Shown here piece by piece: positions 44,935 to 53,496 of a stretch of DNA of 64,000 nucleotides (position 1 is the first letter of the stretch; the number at the start of each line of letters is the position of its first letter). Both the position numbers and the translations under genes were made by a program. This DNA is from Dehalococcoidia bacterium (GTDB taxonomy: Bacteria > Chloroflexota > Dehalococcoidia > Lucifugimonadales > UBA1123), in the NCBI GenBank assembly GCA_021295915.1, contig JAGWBK010000012.1:39593-103592 (forward strand), read 5' to 3'. The notes beneath the pieces are model-generated. The model saw only the letters and a list, made by a program, of their open reading frames with translations. It did no database searches and was not told where the DNA came from.

Positions 44935-46500
44935 CTATGGCCGTACACCGTACTTGGGCTTTGGACCGAGGTTGCGCTTGAGCACTGACTGGGATGCTTC
45001 GACCAGCATGGACAGGAAGGGGCGCGTGTCTCTTGGGTCGATCATCTTTTCGATGTCGAACGCCTCGGCCACGAGGTATGGCGATCTGAACTTGTTCAGC
45101 GTCGCCTCAAGCTCCGCGCGTCGTGCCGCTGGGTCAGGTGAGTTGGCGATGTCTCTGCGATAGGCTGCTTCGACTCCGCCCTCTACGGGTATCGAGCCCC
45201 AGTCCCCTGACGGCCACCCCAGCCTGAGGTTGACCGGAACCGAGCTTCCTGTGGCTGCGGCCGCGAGTCCGAACGCCTTTCGCACGTGGAGTTGGATTAC
45301 CGGCACCGTGAGCTGCACGTTCGCCATCAGCGTGCGCATCCCGTGCCTGATTGTGCCCTGGAGCTCGGCCTTGCTGCCCACCATGAACCCGGGCACGTCG
45401 TTGAACAGCACGATCGGGATGTTGAATGTGTCGCAAACGTCCAGGAAGTGGGTCTGCTTGTTCGCTCCGTCGGCGTCGATCGCTCCCGCAAGGTACCTTG
45501 GATCGTTTGCGGCGACTCCGATAACGTAGCCGTTCACCCTGGCGAACCCGGTGATCGCAGTCTTGCCCCAGTGCGGACGTATCTCGAAGAAGCTGCCCTT
45601 ATCGACCACGTGCCCGATCAGTTTGCGCATGTCGTAGCCGCGCCTGGTATTGCGGGGGATGATGTCGGCCAACTCCTCGTCACGCCGGTTGGGGTCGTCG
45701 CTCGGAGCAGCTCGTGGAGGCATCTCCCAGACGTTCTGAGGCATGTAGCTCAGGTACTGGCGCACTCTATCGAACAGATCCTCCTCGCTCTCGGCCTCGT
45801 CGTGTACCGCGCCGCTCTGGTGTACGTGAACATGTGAGCCGCCCAGCGACTCCTTGTCGATCTCCTCAGAGATGGCGCGGCGCACCACGGGTGGACCGCC
45901 AGGGAATATCTGGCTTGAGCCCTTCACCATGATCGTCCAGTGAGCGAGCATGGCGCGACCTGCGGGGCGACCCGCTACAGACCCGACAATCGCGGAGACC
46001 ACCGGCACCTTGCCTAGCAGTTCTACCTCGCCGGTGAAGTCGTCAGAGCTTGGGAGGTGTCCCCCTTGGGCGTACTGCACTCCGCGCACACTCGCGCCGG
46101 CGCCGTCGGCCATGTAGATGAGCGGGACGCCGTACTCCAGCGCAAAGCTGTCCGCCCAACTGTTGTTCTTGCGCCGTCTGCGCTCCGGCCCGACGGCTGT
46201 GCCGCCCCGGACAGTAAAGTCCTCGCCGCCTACGACTACCAGTTGGCCGTCTATTCTGCCCAGTCCTGTCACGTATGGCATGGGCGTGAACCCGATGAGA
46301 TTGCGGTCCTCGTCGTACTCGCCGTACCCTGCCAACTCGCCGATCTCGAAGAACGTGTCCTTGTCGAGAAGGGTGTTGATTCGTTCCCGGACCGTCAGCT
46401 TGCCCTCAGAGTGCTGCCGCTCTATGCGTTCCTTGCCACCCATCTGCATGGCAAGAGACCTGCGGTACTCAAGCTCATCGATCTCAGGCTGCCAGACCAT
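44935..46500 (-). CDS. Biotin-dependent acyl-CoA carboxylase, carboxyltransferase subunit
   Basis: A 521-aa carboxyltransferase (propionyl/acyl-CoA carboxylase beta type). The N-terminal half has GKLTVRERINTLLDK, TPMPYVTGLGRIDG, SSQIFPGGPPVVRRA; the C-terminal half has GYVIGVAANDPRYLAGAIDADGANK and NDVPGFMVGS. It transfers the carboxyl group from biotin to an acyl-CoA. Biotin carboxylase follows upstream on the same strand, and the biotin carrier is at 50480. Acetyl-, propionyl- or another acyl-CoA substrate cannot be decided. Confidence 0.92.
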   Translation of the reverse strand: MVWQPEIDELEYRRSLAMQMGGKERIERQHSEGKLTVRERINTLLDKDTFFEIGELAGYGEYDEDRNLIGFTPMPYVTGLGRIDGQLVVVGGEDFTVRGGTAVGPERRRRKNNSWADSFALEYGVPLIYMADGAGASVRGVQYAQGGHLPSSDDFTGEVELLGKVPVVSAIVGSVAGRPAGRAMLAHWTIMVKGSSQIFPGGPPVVRRAISEEIDKESLGGSHVHVHQSGAVHDEAESEEDLFDRVRQYLSYMPQNVWEMPPRAAPSDDPNRRDEELADIIPRNTRRGYDMRKLIGHVVDKGSFFEIRPHWGKTAITGFARVNGYVIGVAANDPRYLAGAIDADGANKQTHFLDVCDTFNIPIVLFNDVPGFMVGSKAELQGTIRHGMRTLMANVQLTVPVIQLHVRKAFGLAAAATGSSVPVNLRLGWPSGDWGSIPVEGGVEAAYRRDIANSPDPAARRAELEATLNKFRSPYLVAEAFDIEKMIDPRDTRPFLSMLVEASQSVLKRNLGPKPKYGVRP

Positions 46501-46535
46501 TTCTTTTTCTCCTTAAGTGAAGTGGCCTTCACTCC

Positions 46536-47888
46536 TCATCCAAGTTGCCCCATCAATCCGGTACTATACCGGCCCCGAAGGAAGTCGGGATGCCTGAGAG
46601 CTTTCTGCAGAGCTGGGACGTTGCATTTCACCCCGTCGACCCGCGTCTCGGATAGAGCCTTCTCCATAAGGGAGATGGAGTCGTTGCGGGTGGCTCCCCA
46701 GGCGATCAGCTTGGCCAGGAGCGGGTCGAAGTGGGACGATACCTCGTCGCCCTCACGGAATCCGGCCTCCACTCTCAGATCGTTCACCTGTGGAAGTCTG
46801 AAGGTATCGAGTGTTCCCGGCGATGGTATGAACGTCTCGGGGTCCTCGGCGTAGATGCGGCACTGGATGGCGTGGCCGTTCACAGGCTCTTCTACAATGG
46901 AGATGCTATCCCCGGACGCGATCCTGAGCTGCTGCTCGACGATATCGACGCCGGTGACCATCTCAGTCGGACCGTGCTCGACCTGTATCCGCGCGTTAGC
47001 CTCGATGAAGTAGGGTCTGTCGTCAGCGTCCACGATGAACTCGAAGGTGCCGACGTTCGTGTAGCCGATCTCACGCGCCGCAAGCATCGACGCCGAGATA
47101 AGACGCTCCCTGGTTGAGTCGGTTATGGAGGGCGAGCCTGCCTCCTCGATCACCTTCTGGTGGCGTCTCTGAGCCGAGCATTCCCGCTCCCACAGATGCG
47201 TGACTGTCCCGTCGATGTCGGCGACAATCTGCACCTCGACGTGTCGTGCGTCAGGCACGTAGCGTTCGAGATAGATGTCCTGGCTGCCGAAGGCGCGACG
47301 CGACGACGAGCGCGTCCGTCGTACAGTTCGCTCGAGTCGCCCGGGATCCTCGACCATGTTCATCCCGATACCGCCTCCGCCTTCACTCGCCTTGATCATC
47401 AGCGGGTAGCCTATTAGCTCAGCGTGGGATGCGAGATCGGGGTCGCCCCCCGCTTTCTCGGGGGCAGGCTCAATGTCAATCTCCGTCCCCGGCAGCACAG
47501 GGACACCATACTCAGCGAGCCGTCGCCTTGCCTCGCGCTTGTTCCCGGCCAGACTGATCGCCTCCGGCGAGGGGCCGACGAACACGATACCGGCGTTCTC
47601 GCTTGCCCGTGCGAAGTCAGGATTCTCGGACAGGAAGCCGTAGCCAGGATGTATGGCCTCTGCGCCTGTATCGGCAGCGGCCTGGATCACGGCGCTGATG
47701 TCCAGGTATCCAGCTACAGGGCCCGCCTCATCCGGCAGTGCCACCGCCTCGTCGGCAAGCTCTGCGTGAAGGGGATTCCCCTCGGACGGGGAGTAGACCG
47801 CCACAGTGTTGACGCCAAGGCGTCGACAGGTTCGGATCACCCGACACGCGATAGCGCTCCTGTTAGCTATGAGGACTTTGTTGAACAC
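46536..47888 (-). CDS. accC: Biotin carboxylase subunit
   Basis: A 450-aa ATP-grasp biotin carboxylase. The N-terminal KVLIANRSAIACRVIRT and HPGYGFLSENPDFA, the ATP-binding SEGGGGIGM and the KHVEVQ-like RHVEVQIVAD are visible; EANARIQVEHGPTEM is the active-site strand. In EANARIQVEHGPTEM, Gly replaces Pro/Ser found in many members. Residues 140-148 (EPAPEKAGG) are encoded by an inserted repeat module within a loop before IGYPLMIKASEGGGG. The start is ATG at 47888. BCCP is not fused; it is encoded 2.6 kb away. Confidence 0.9.
   Translation of the reverse strand: MFNKVLIANRSAIACRVIRTCRRLGVNTVAVYSPSEGNPLHAELADEAVALPDEAGPVAGYLDISAVIQAAADTGAEAIHPGYGFLSENPDFARASENAGIVFVGPSPEAISLAGNKREARRRLAEYGVPVLPGTEIDIEPAPEKAGGDPDLASHAELIGYPLMIKASEGGGGIGMNMVEDPGRLERTVRRTRSSSRRAFGSQDIYLERYVPDARHVEVQIVADIDGTVTHLWERECSAQRRHQKVIEEAGSPSITDSTRERLISASMLAAREIGYTNVGTFEFIVDADDRPYFIEANARIQVEHGPTEMVTGVDIVEQQLRIASGDSISIVEEPVNGHAIQCRIYAEDPETFIPSPGTLDTFRLPQVNDLRVEAGFREGDEVSSHFDPLLAKLIAWGATRNDSISLMEKALSETRVDGVKCNVPALQKALRHPDFLRGRYSTGLMGQLG
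47446..47471 (+). repeat. Stand-alone module M inside the biotin carboxylase gene
   Basis: CCCCCCGCTTTCTCGGGGGC then AGGCTC. The arms and the CAGGCTC tail match module M in the A and E repeats, with a different loop. It lies in frame, in a surface-loop region of the enzyme. Confidence 0.65.
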
Positions 47889-47894
47889 ACATCA

Positions 47895-47965
47895 CCGGAG
47901 CACATTGCATCGAGGTCGCCCTCCCAGCCGATTCCCCGAGCGGCGCGGGCCTCATATAGCCTCGG
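47895..47965 (-). pseudogene. Remnant of a VapB antitoxin 3' end
   Basis: Reading on the minus strand, this stretch encodes [18 protein letters not shown], which matches [18 protein letters not shown] in the intact vapB at 50231. About 45 nt align at high identity. No start or N-terminal part remains; it is a decayed copy just upstream of biotin carboxylase. Confidence 0.65.
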
Positions 47966-47968
47966 CAG

Positions 47969-48355
47969 TCACCCATTCAGATCGGACAGATTAGTGGCAA
48001 ACCTGACTCCAAAGGCGTCCGGGTCAGCAACCATGAAGTCCCGAAGGCCGTAGGTCCGATCGGCAATTGGCCACACGACCCGAGCTCCCATTTCCTGAGC
48101 CAATATCCAGTAGTCGTCCACGTTCGGGACCATCACTCGGATGTTACCCTGAAGCGGCCCCGGAGAGGCGGGCAGATCGTTCTTATACTCGTCATTGAGG
48201 AAGAGCAGATGGCCTTCCCATGCCAGCTCCACGAATCCGCCATCATCCCTAACCAGATCAAAACCAAGCTTGCGATAGAACTCCACTGACCGGCTGATGT
48301 CACGCACGAACATCGCAGTTACAAGCTGTTCAGTGGGTTCAACATAGCGTGTCAT
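47969..48355 (-). CDS. Glyoxalase/VOC-family protein
   Basis: A 128-aa VOC protein: MFVRDISRSVEFYRKLGFDLVRDDGGFVELAWEGHLLFL, then VMVPNVDDYWILAQEMGARVVWPIADRTYGLRDFMVADPDAFGVRF. The Glu near the end of each half is partly lost, as in bleomycin-resistance-like members. ATG at 48355 has AAAGGAA upstream. It is the first gene of the island between BC and BCCP. Confidence 0.8.
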   Translation of the reverse strand: MTRYVEPTEQLVTAMFVRDISRSVEFYRKLGFDLVRDDGGFVELAWEGHLLFLNDEYKNDLPASPGPLQGNIRVMVPNVDDYWILAQEMGARVVWPIADRTYGLRDFMVADPDAFGVRFATNLSDLNG

Positions 48356-48386
48356 GGCGCGTTCCTTTCTATGCTGCAAGGAAGTG

Positions 48387-48620
48387 TCAGCGGTCCCACG
48401 ACGCTCTCTCTTCGTCCAAGTACTCCCTCACCTCTTCGGCTGTCTTGAACAGACGGCGCCCTGGAGCGCTGTTGAGGATTTCCAAGGCTGATCGGCCCCT
48501 CATATTGGATTCGCGCCGTACCACCACGTCCACAGTCTGCCCTTCCTCCAACTCTGGGCTGACAATCTCCAACTTGCCGCCGGGTAGTACTGTGGCCTTG
48601 AGATGCAACACTTTTTGCAT
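48387..48620 (-). CDS. Orphan antitoxin-like protein
   Basis: A 77-aa protein: HLKATVLPGGKLEIVSPELEEGQTVDVVV followed by ILNSAPGRRLFKTAEEVREYLDEERASWDR. It matches the small SpoVT/AbrB-like antitoxins seen before PIN-domain toxins in cyanobacteria and Chloroflexota. The next gene downstream is not a PIN toxin, so it seems orphaned. Confidence 0.7.
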   Translation of the reverse strand: MQKVLHLKATVLPGGKLEIVSPELEEGQTVDVVVRRESNMRGRSALEILNSAPGRRLFKTAEEVREYLDEERASWDR

Positions 48621-48657
48621 GGTTCGTGACTCCGTTACGTGGGACGTCGCACTGAGT

Positions 48658-49299
48658 TCACCAGTCTAATTTCGGGAGTTCCTGACCAGGCCAATACCGT
48701 GGTATCAAAGCCTCGTACTTCTCAGTTAGCGACCATCGTTCAATGTCAAGCTCACCTCCACCACCTATGGTCAATCTCAATTCACCCGCACGGTAGTATG
48801 GGCTGTAGTAAGAGACCGCAGGCATTGTTGAATAGGTCAACATCGTTAGGTTGTCGCTATTACGTGGGTCGGTGGCGGCTCTGTGCGCGCCGATCTTGTT
48901 TCGCCATTGATACACTTCCGGCGCAACACTTTCGATATACGCTATGCAAGCGTCTCGAAGCTCATTCTGAATCTCTCTACTTTGTAAGTCCCTGATGTCC
49001 CAGTCATTGACCTCCACCAGGTTTAGAAGTCTTACGTGGCGCAGATAGCTGACGAGGCTAACCGAAAACCAGTCAAAAACGCACGCAAGCATCAACGTCA
49101 ATCCCGTGTTCTGAAAGTGACCAATGATTTTGTCTGTGCCATACTCTTCCAAAGTCTCAATTTCCCTTTGGCGAGTAAACATTGCGAGATGAGTCAAGCC
49201 GATCTCGAGGGAGCCTAGAACATTGAGGCTGTTTCCGTGCTTAAGTGACGGCACTCTAATATCGTCGATGTAGTCTAAAGTTGAATACTCTTCGCTCAT
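48658..49299 (-). CDS. Unknown protein, possibly HEPN-related
   Basis: A 213-aa protein I do not recognise. WRNKIGAHRAAT contains R-x5-H, compatible with the HEPN RNase motif, in a helical context (LRDACIAYIESVAPEVYQWRNK). The N-terminal half is helical; the C-terminal part has beta-rich SYYSPYYRAGELRLTIGGGGEL. A+T content is higher than in neighbours, which fits acquired DNA. ATG at 49299 is the likely start. HEPN is only a suggestion. Confidence 0.55.
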   Translation of the reverse strand: MSEEYSTLDYIDDIRVPSLKHGNSLNVLGSLEIGLTHLAMFTRQREIETLEEYGTDKIIGHFQNTGLTLMLACVFDWFSVSLVSYLRHVRLLNLVEVNDWDIRDLQSREIQNELRDACIAYIESVAPEVYQWRNKIGAHRAATDPRNSDNLTMLTYSTMPAVSYYSPYYRAGELRLTIGGGGELDIERWSLTEKYEALIPRYWPGQELPKLDW

Positions 49300-49378
49300 G
49301 ATATTGTCTCGTGGTTATCGGGTGATTGACACTTTCTATCCGTCCCGTGCTTGATGTCGCAACGAGTGATATAGCCTA

Positions 49379-49797
49379 TCATCCCGCAGCTTCGCGCTCC
49401 AAATTGAGCTCCAGCAGACGGGCGATTATCTCGCCGTCGGTGAGGTCCGCGGGCCACCCGTAGGCCGCGGACACCGCCTCGTCCAGTCTCTCGTGAGCGA
49501 GTCGGAGCCAAGTGGGAGGGTCGTTGTACAGGTTCGTCAGCGTGAGTCGTCTCAACTGGGTGTCTTCGATCATGGGCGACGAAGGGTTGAGCCAGCCTTC
49601 CCGGAGTTTGCCGAGATGCTTCGCGGCCTCCGATACCTCAGCCCTCTGTTCTGCCGTTGGCTGCGGGAACGGGAACGTTTCGAACGTCGTTGTGGGAGTG
49701 TACCTGGGACGCGACTCCAGTTGAGCTCCTTGGTTCAGGGCCCATAGTTCCTGGATGCGGGGAGTGCAGTACGCCGTTGAACTACGGCACTTTCACT
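49379..49797 (-). pseudogene. C-terminal fragment of an MmeI-like DNA methyltransferase
   Basis: A frame open from about 49797 reads YCTPRIQELWALNQG, SRPRYTPTTTFETFPFPQP and ends with LTNLYNDPPTWLRLAHERLD and AYGWPADLTDGEIIARLLELN. This is the C-terminal tail typical of large restriction-type adenine methyltransferases. The catalytic region is gone: a stop lies at the left end of the frame and a VapC gene follows. It is the remnant of a restriction-modification or phage-defence gene. Confidence 0.65.
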
Positions 49798-49838
49798 CAG
49801 ATTCGCCTGTCCCCACTTTGGGGCGAACTCATGTGGCG

Positions 49839-50234
49839 TCATGGCTCACCACAATAGACTTGCAGCTCCGTGTGGCGCGCAAGGACATCGAAGTCGGCAT
49901 CATTGTGCAGCACGGGCGCACCAGCGCGTATGGCGGCAGAGGCAATAAGACAGTCAATCAGTTTGCGAACAGTCTCCCCCTGCCGTCGACATCGACGATA
50001 GAGCGCGGCTGCTTCGTCATAGTCTGTCGAGCCTGTTGGCAATACCGTCGCTCGTGCCAGCAGTCGCCTGAGCTGATTGAGATGCGACTCGTCTCTTGCC
50101 CCGGCGAGAACCTCCATCCGCACCGCATCGCAGATGGCGATGTCGCCAGCCAGCAGTTCGTCAACCAACATGCAGACCGTTGACCCGGTGTTCCGCAGGA
50201 ACTCTATCCAGGCCGACGAATCAACAAGGATCAC
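49839..50234 (-). CDS. vapC: VapC-type PIN-domain toxin
   Basis: A 131-aa PIN ribonuclease: [14 protein letters not shown] (first Asp), then [12 protein letters not shown] (Glu), [30 protein letters not shown] (acidic residues). All expected acidic positions are kept, so it may be active. ATG overlaps the vapB stop by 4 nt (ATGA), the usual order antitoxin then toxin. Confidence 0.9.
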   Translation of the reverse strand: MILVDSSAWIEFLRNTGSTVCMLVDELLAGDIAICDAVRMEVLAGARDESHLNQLRRLLARATVLPTGSTDYDEAAALYRRCRRQGETVRKLIDCLIASAAIRAGAPVLHNDADFDVLARHTELQVYCGEP

Positions 50235-50434
50235 AACGAGCGTCCAGAGCGCAATTCGTTGAGGTCGCCTTCCCAGCCAATTCCACGAAGCGCACGGGCC
50301 TCATCTACGGACAGTGGTTCGGCCGCAAGCGTCCGGAGTGCGAAATTGACCGCCTCGCGCTTGGTCGAAAGCTGGTAGCGCCTCATCACCTCGGCGCAAG
50401 CTCTATCGTCTATGTCGATGTTTGTGCGTCCCAT
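50231..50434 (-). CDS. vapB: VapB-type antitoxin
   Basis: A 67-aa ribbon-helix-helix antitoxin: [36 protein letters not shown], then a C-terminal toxin-binding tail [20 protein letters not shown] at 50434 is preferred to an upstream extension. It precedes and overlaps vapC. The tail is duplicated as a remnant at 47895. Confidence 0.88.
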   Translation of the reverse strand: MGRTNIDIDDRACAEVMRRYQLSTKREAVNFALRTLAAEPLSVDEARALRGIGWEGDLNELRSGRSL

Positions 50435-50479
50435 ACACCAATGATACACCATTGCGGATAACTAGCCCATCCCGCACCA

Positions 50480-50701
50480 CTAGGTCGCCACCTCCACCAG
50501 CCTGTCGCCCTCTGAGACCGACTGGTCTTCTTCCACATGTACGGTTGCTACGGAGCCGTCAACGTCGCAGATGACCTCGTTCTCCATTTTCATGGACTCG
50601 ATCACCACCACCACGTCTCCCGCGCCGACCTGTTCGCCCTCGGCGACCAGAACCTCTATGACCCGTCCGGTCATGGGCGAGTGAATGATTACGTCCGCCA
50701 A
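50480..50701 (-). CDS. Biotin carboxyl carrier protein
   Basis: A compact 73-aa biotinyl domain: SPMTGRVIEVLVAEGEQVGAGDVVVVIESMKMENEV, the Lys in ESMKMEN being the biotinylation site. It has no N-terminal linker or Pro/Ala-rich tail. It is the only BCCP near the carboxylase genes, so it very likely serves the BC and CT at 44.9-47.9 kb, though the VapBC island separates them. A second copy elsewhere cannot be excluded. Confidence 0.9.
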   Translation of the reverse strand: MADVIIHSPMTGRVIEVLVAEGEQVGAGDVVVVIESMKMENEVICDVDGSVATVHVEEDQSVSEGDRLVEVAT

Positions 50702-50754
50702 TTTAGTCTCTCCTCAGTCCTCTCTGATAACGTATTGGTCTTAGCAGGCGAGGT

Positions 50755-50895
50755 TTTCACCCTCACCCTCAGGGAGCTTACAGGGGTATGTAAACCGATA
50801 GTTCGTTCGTACATGGACTCTAGGTTCCGGCCTCCGCCGGAACGACGGTATGCGTAATACATACCCCTCCCAGCCCTCAGGGAGAGGGGACTTGG
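50755..50895. repeat. Composite repeat A, B and flanks
   Basis: TTCACCCTCACCCTCAGGG, a divergent stretch with GTATGTAAACCGATAGTTCG, then TTCCGGCCTCCGCCGGAA (B) and a second half CCCAGCCCTCAGGGAGAGG. It fills the 232-bp gap between BCCP and the CaiB fusion gene. Confidence 0.85.
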
Positions 50896-50933
50896 GGGAC
50901 TCTGAATTCGGGTGCTGACTGGACCAATTCACA

Positions 50934-53333
50934 TCAGTCCTCTCTGAAGACTCCGATTGTTTCGTTGCTTTCGAGTTGCCCTATCTGCCGGGGCGACATG
51001 CCCAGGATGTCTCTTGCGATATGTTCGGAGTGCTCCCCAAGCCTGTGCGATGGCATCCAGTCCGACTTGCGCAGGCCGTCCATTATTATCGCCTGTCCGG
51101 GGTACTTCTTGCGTCCGACGTCCGGCTCCTCGAGTTCGACGAAGAAGCCTCGCGCATTCAGGTGGACATCGTCGAGCATCTGCCAGTTCTTGGCGACCCT
51201 GCCGGCTGCGATTCCGACGGACTGGACCGTAGAGGCGATATGCTCGCCATCGAGCGTGCGGCTCCACTCTGACACGATCGAGTCCACGTCGTCGCGATTG
51301 CTGCGACGGGCTGACTCCTCGCTGAACTTCGGATCATGCGCAAGCTCCGGCCTGGCCATCAACCCGCACAGATCTCGCCACTCGGTGTCTGACTGGACAC
51401 AGATCGTCACCCAGTCGTCGTCTCCCGCCGCTGGGTACACGCCATACGGAGCGTGAACCGGATGCGAGTTGCCGGTGCGTGGCGGCTGATGTCCAGTTCG
51501 TGAGTAGGCCGCGATGTGCTCGCCGATCTGGCAAATCGGCCCCTCATTGAGCGCCAGGTCTATGAACTGACCCTCGCCGGTCCGCCTGCGGTGGTGGAGG
51601 GCGGTCATGATCGCAGCAACTGCGTTCAATCCAGCTACAGGGTCTGGATAGGCGAGCGACGACGTTCTGGGCTCACCGCCCTCGTAGCCCATCATGCTGG
51701 AGAGTCCGGTCATCGCCTCGACCGATGGGCCGAACGCAGGGTAGTCGGCGTACTCACCAGTGGTGCCAAACCCGGGCATCGAGCACATGACTATGTCCGG
51801 CCGCACCTCGCGCAGTCGCTCGTAGGTCAGGCCGAAGTTGCGCATTACCCTAGGTCTGAAGTTCTCGACAACGAGGTCAGATGTCGAGACCAGGTCCAGG
51901 AACAGCTCGCGGCCCTCCTCGTGATCGAGCCGGAGGGCCAGGTTGACCTTGTTGCGATTGAGCTTATTGTTGGTGCCGGACAGCCTGTCTATCGGAATGC
52001 GAGGATCGCTGATCTTGATGACCTCTGCGCCGTAGTCGCCCAGGATGCGGGTGGCCAGCGGGCCGGACCAGACGCGGGTGAGGTCTAGGATTCGGATGCC
52101 ATTAAGAGGAGAGAGTGGAGAGGAGTGAGGAGTGAGCGGCTGCACTGTAGGGGCAGGTTTGAAACCTGCCCCTACGTCTTCAGTAGCCTCAAGCTTGTGC
52201 TCGCCCAGTCTCGGGGCGCGTGTGAATCTCGGCTGGGTCACGCTCATTTTGAACGGCACGGTTGGATACCTGAGCGGTCCGGCGTCAGGGTGATCAACTT
52301 CCTCGAACAGTTTTCGGTGGGCAAGCTGTCTATCTTCCAGGACCTCTCCGAGTTCCAGGAGGGGCGACGCTGGCTCAGACCACGTACCCGCCGCGAGCTC
52401 GAACACCTCTGCGCGGGTCTTGTCTTTCATCCAGTCGATGAGGATGGAATCGATCTCGCTGGCGTGCTTACGCCTCTCGGGGAAGGTATCGAATCGGGGC
52501 TCCTGCAGAAGTTCGGCACGTCCGAGCATAGGGAACAGCATCTCCCACTGCCCTTCAGTGGAGACAGCGAACGCCACGTAGCCGTCCTTGCACGGGAGCA
52601 CAGTAATCGGGTAGCGACCATACGTACCCTTATTCTCCCACCGTCTGCCATGTCTGCTGCGCACGAGGCCGCTGTACGTGTGCATGACGGTCGTGAACTG
52701 GTGCAGCGCGGCGAGCGACTCGATCTCGGAGACTTCAACCCTGCCGCCATGTCCTGTCGAGACCCGCTTCCACAGAGCCACCATCGCTCCAGAGTACGCG
52801 TGCAGGCCCGCCAGGTACTCGGACTGATAGCCGGGCAGCATGAGCGGCTCGCGGTCTTCGTCACCCGACAGGTAGAGAAAACCACCGAGCGCGAGGCTCA
52901 CTAGCGGAGTGCTGCGCCAGTCTGAGTACGGCCCGCTGGTGCCGAACGGCGTGAGGGACAGGTCTATCAGTCCCGGGTTTTCTACGAGGGCGCTATCCAG
53001 TGCGATATCAGACCGCGCCTCGGGGCTCCAGTCCTCGACGAGTATGTCCGCCGACTCTATGAGCCGTTTGAGCGCCTGAGCACCGTCACCCGAACGCGAG
53101 TCGAGCGCGACGCTTCGCTTCCCCATGTTGAGGTACAGGAAGAGGGTGCTCGCCTCAGACTTCTCGACATCGGACAGCCGGGGGCCCAAGGTACGTGTCC
53201 GGTCGCCGTGTGGAGTAGGTTCGACCTTGATTACGTCCGCGCCGAACGCCGCGAGCATTCGACCGCAGAATGGTCCAGCGACGCCTTCGGCGACCTCTAC
53301 TACCCTGATGCCCTGGAGGGGGGATGCGGTCAT
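50934..53333 (-). CDS. Two-domain CaiB/BaiF CoA-transferase fusion
   Basis: A 799-aa protein with two tandem family-III CoA-transferase domains. The first (1-375) begins LQGIRVVEVAEGVAGPFCGRMLAAFGADVIKVE, the second (from about residue 410) LNGIRILDLTRVWSGPLATRILGDYGAEVIKI. In both, the residue aligned with the catalytic Asp is Glu (VEVSEIES, and IDLALNEG). The interdomain linker VGAGFKPAPT comes from a palindromic repeat, followed by a PLTPHSSPLSPL stretch. Tandem fusions occur in this family, but activity of each half is uncertain. Start is ATG at 53333. Confidence 0.85.
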   Translation of the reverse strand: MTASPLQGIRVVEVAEGVAGPFCGRMLAAFGADVIKVEPTPHGDRTRTLGPRLSDVEKSEASTLFLYLNMGKRSVALDSRSGDGAQALKRLIESADILVEDWSPEARSDIALDSALVENPGLIDLSLTPFGTSGPYSDWRSTPLVSLALGGFLYLSGDEDREPLMLPGYQSEYLAGLHAYSGAMVALWKRVSTGHGGRVEVSEIESLAALHQFTTVMHTYSGLVRSRHGRRWENKGTYGRYPITVLPCKDGYVAFAVSTEGQWEMLFPMLGRAELLQEPRFDTFPERRKHASEIDSILIDWMKDKTRAEVFELAAGTWSEPASPLLELGEVLEDRQLAHRKLFEEVDHPDAGPLRYPTVPFKMSVTQPRFTRAPRLGEHKLEATEDVGAGFKPAPTVQPLTPHSSPLSPLNGIRILDLTRVWSGPLATRILGDYGAEVIKISDPRIPIDRLSGTNNKLNRNKVNLALRLDHEEGRELFLDLVSTSDLVVENFRPRVMRNFGLTYERLREVRPDIVMCSMPGFGTTGEYADYPAFGPSVEAMTGLSSMMGYEGGEPRTSSLAYPDPVAGLNAVAAIMTALHHRRRTGEGQFIDLALNEGPICQIGEHIAAYSRTGHQPPRTGNSHPVHAPYGVYPAAGDDDWVTICVQSDTEWRDLCGLMARPELAHDPKFSEESARRSNRDDVDSIVSEWSRTLDGEHIASTVQSVGIAAGRVAKNWQMLDDVHLNARGFFVELEEPDVGRKKYPGQAIIMDGLRKSDWMPSHRLGEHSEHIARDILGMSPRQIGQLESNETIGVFRED
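52147..52175. repeat. Palindromic repeat C in the linker of the CaiB fusion
   Basis: GTAGGGGCAGGTTTGAAACC then TGCCCCTAC, a perfect copy of the intergenic C repeat at 14639. It is in frame and encodes the linker between the two CoA-transferase domains (residues 387-396). Confidence 0.92.
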
Positions 53334-53387
53334 GGCTCCCAGAACCTTCTTTTCCTCGGCGGACTGGAAGGGTATGTATTCGCGCCT

Positions 53388-53427
53388 TTCACCCTCACCC
53401 CAGCCCTCTCCCTGAGGGAGAGGGGGT
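53388..53427 (+). repeat. Palindromic repeat A without module M
   Basis: TTCACCCTCACCCCAGCCC and CTCTCCCTGAGGGAGAGGGG, in the 163-bp gap between two CaiB/BaiF genes. Confidence 0.92.
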
Positions 53428-53496
53428 TAGTTGACCGAGGTTCAGGTTTGAGAGCACTATCTGCATACCCTGCATCCCGCTAAGGGAGAAGGACCT

